In this document: piece after piece, positions 63,642 through 64,000 of the stretch
Layout: each line of letters opens with the position of its first letter
How positions within the stretch are numbered: the first letter of the stretch is position 1
Assembly: GCA_018806985.1 (NCBI GenBank)
Contig: JADANN010000018.1
Coordinates: 1,706,501-1,770,500, forward strand
Reading direction: 5' to 3'
Source: Angiostrongylus vasorum
Lineage: Eukaryota; Nematoda; Chromadorea; Rhabditida; Metastrongylidae
Length of the DNA stretch: 64,000 nucleotides
Program-made: the position numbers and the translations under genes
The notes under the pieces: model-generated
What the model was told of the DNA's origin: nothing
The model's database searches: none
The model's input: only the letters and a program-made list of their open reading frames with translations

Positions 63642-63843
63642 ACACAAATCCCTACCTCACGAATATCGTTTAATGAAGATCCAACAACCGAAGACCTACT
63701 TCTCCAAACTCGTCGCAATATTTCACTCAGCCAGGCTAATTGTCGAATTCTACAATCATTCGTTCAGGAAGGTTCGATTGATATTGTAGAATTGATACTA
63801 TCAACAAGGCGAAATTGGTACATGTGTCAACCATGCACCTCAC
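63642..63843 (+). CDS. Coding exon, unidentified gene, continues right
   Basis: The acceptor GGGTCATCAG is followed by TQIPTSRISFNEDPTTEDLL, LQTRRNISLSQANCRILQSF and VQEGSIDIVELILSTRRNW, then a GTAAGC donor in phase 1. The helix-like ILQSFVQEGSIDIVELIL is faintly ankyrin-like, but I would not assign it. The next exon would lie beyond the window. Confidence 0.5.
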
Positions 63844-64000
63844 GTAAGCCAATTCCATTTCTTTCTTATCGAGTCTCTTTTCGTTCACGAGATTCCTGTT
63901 GTAGAATAGTAAAATCCTGGTCAGAAAGTTGCTGTATCGTTCACGAAAGGTCTTTATTCAGCTAAGAGGGAAGTGATTGAGGTGGTGCGTTTTCACGACC

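Noticed and set aside
1..64000. CRISPR array, bacterial operon or viral genome
   Set aside because: No regularly spaced repeats, ribosome-binding sites or compact gene arrangement are seen; the exon-intron structure is clearly that of an animal nucleus.

Overview
The window looks like nuclear DNA from a clade V (strongylid/hookworm-like) nematode. The inference rests on short exons with GT/AG introns and TTTCAG-type acceptors, a tomm-20 gene that follows the Caenorhabditis protein closely, a TWK-type potassium channel, and introns filled with tRNA-derived SINEs, Penelope-like elements (PLEs) and RTE-type LINE fragments. No database was searched, so the species is not claimed.

Layout. On the + strand, 82-6959 holds the last four coding exons of tomm-20 (TOM20 mitochondrial import receptor); the first exon lies left of the window. 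The large intron 3 carries a SINE followed by about 745 bp of TA/CATA microsatellite. Tail-to-tail with it, on the - strand from about 36.6 kb (perhaps 41.2 kb) down to about 8.9 kb, lies one very long two-pore potassium channel gene. Fourteen small exons could be read in order: acidic/lysine-rich N-terminus, M1, extracellular cap, GYG pore, M2, basic loop, M3, GFG pore, M4 and a conserved cytoplasmic tail. Splice phases agree at nearly every junction; the two exceptions are reported as findings.

A 2.8-kb PLE (26,233-29,011) sits in a channel intron. It has reverse-transcriptase and GIY-YIG endonuclease reading frames with a few frameshifts, 491-bp inverted arms and a 12-bp target-site duplication. 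It has split an older PLE of the same kind. A 536-bp fold-back derivative with its own 13-bp duplication lies at 57.4 kb. Hammerhead-ribozyme-like cores occur in these elements and at unlinked sites (37.6, 44.7 and 51.2 kb).

The right third (38-64 kb) is mostly repeats: an RTE-like LINE, a hairpin MITE, SINEs, and a probable two-exon small secreted protein gene (56,687-57,227, -). It also has isolated coding exons near 38.1 kb (-), 61.7 and 63.7 kb (+), and 62.5 kb (-) that I cannot name. Nothing suggests bacterial or viral genes, and no CRISPR array is present.
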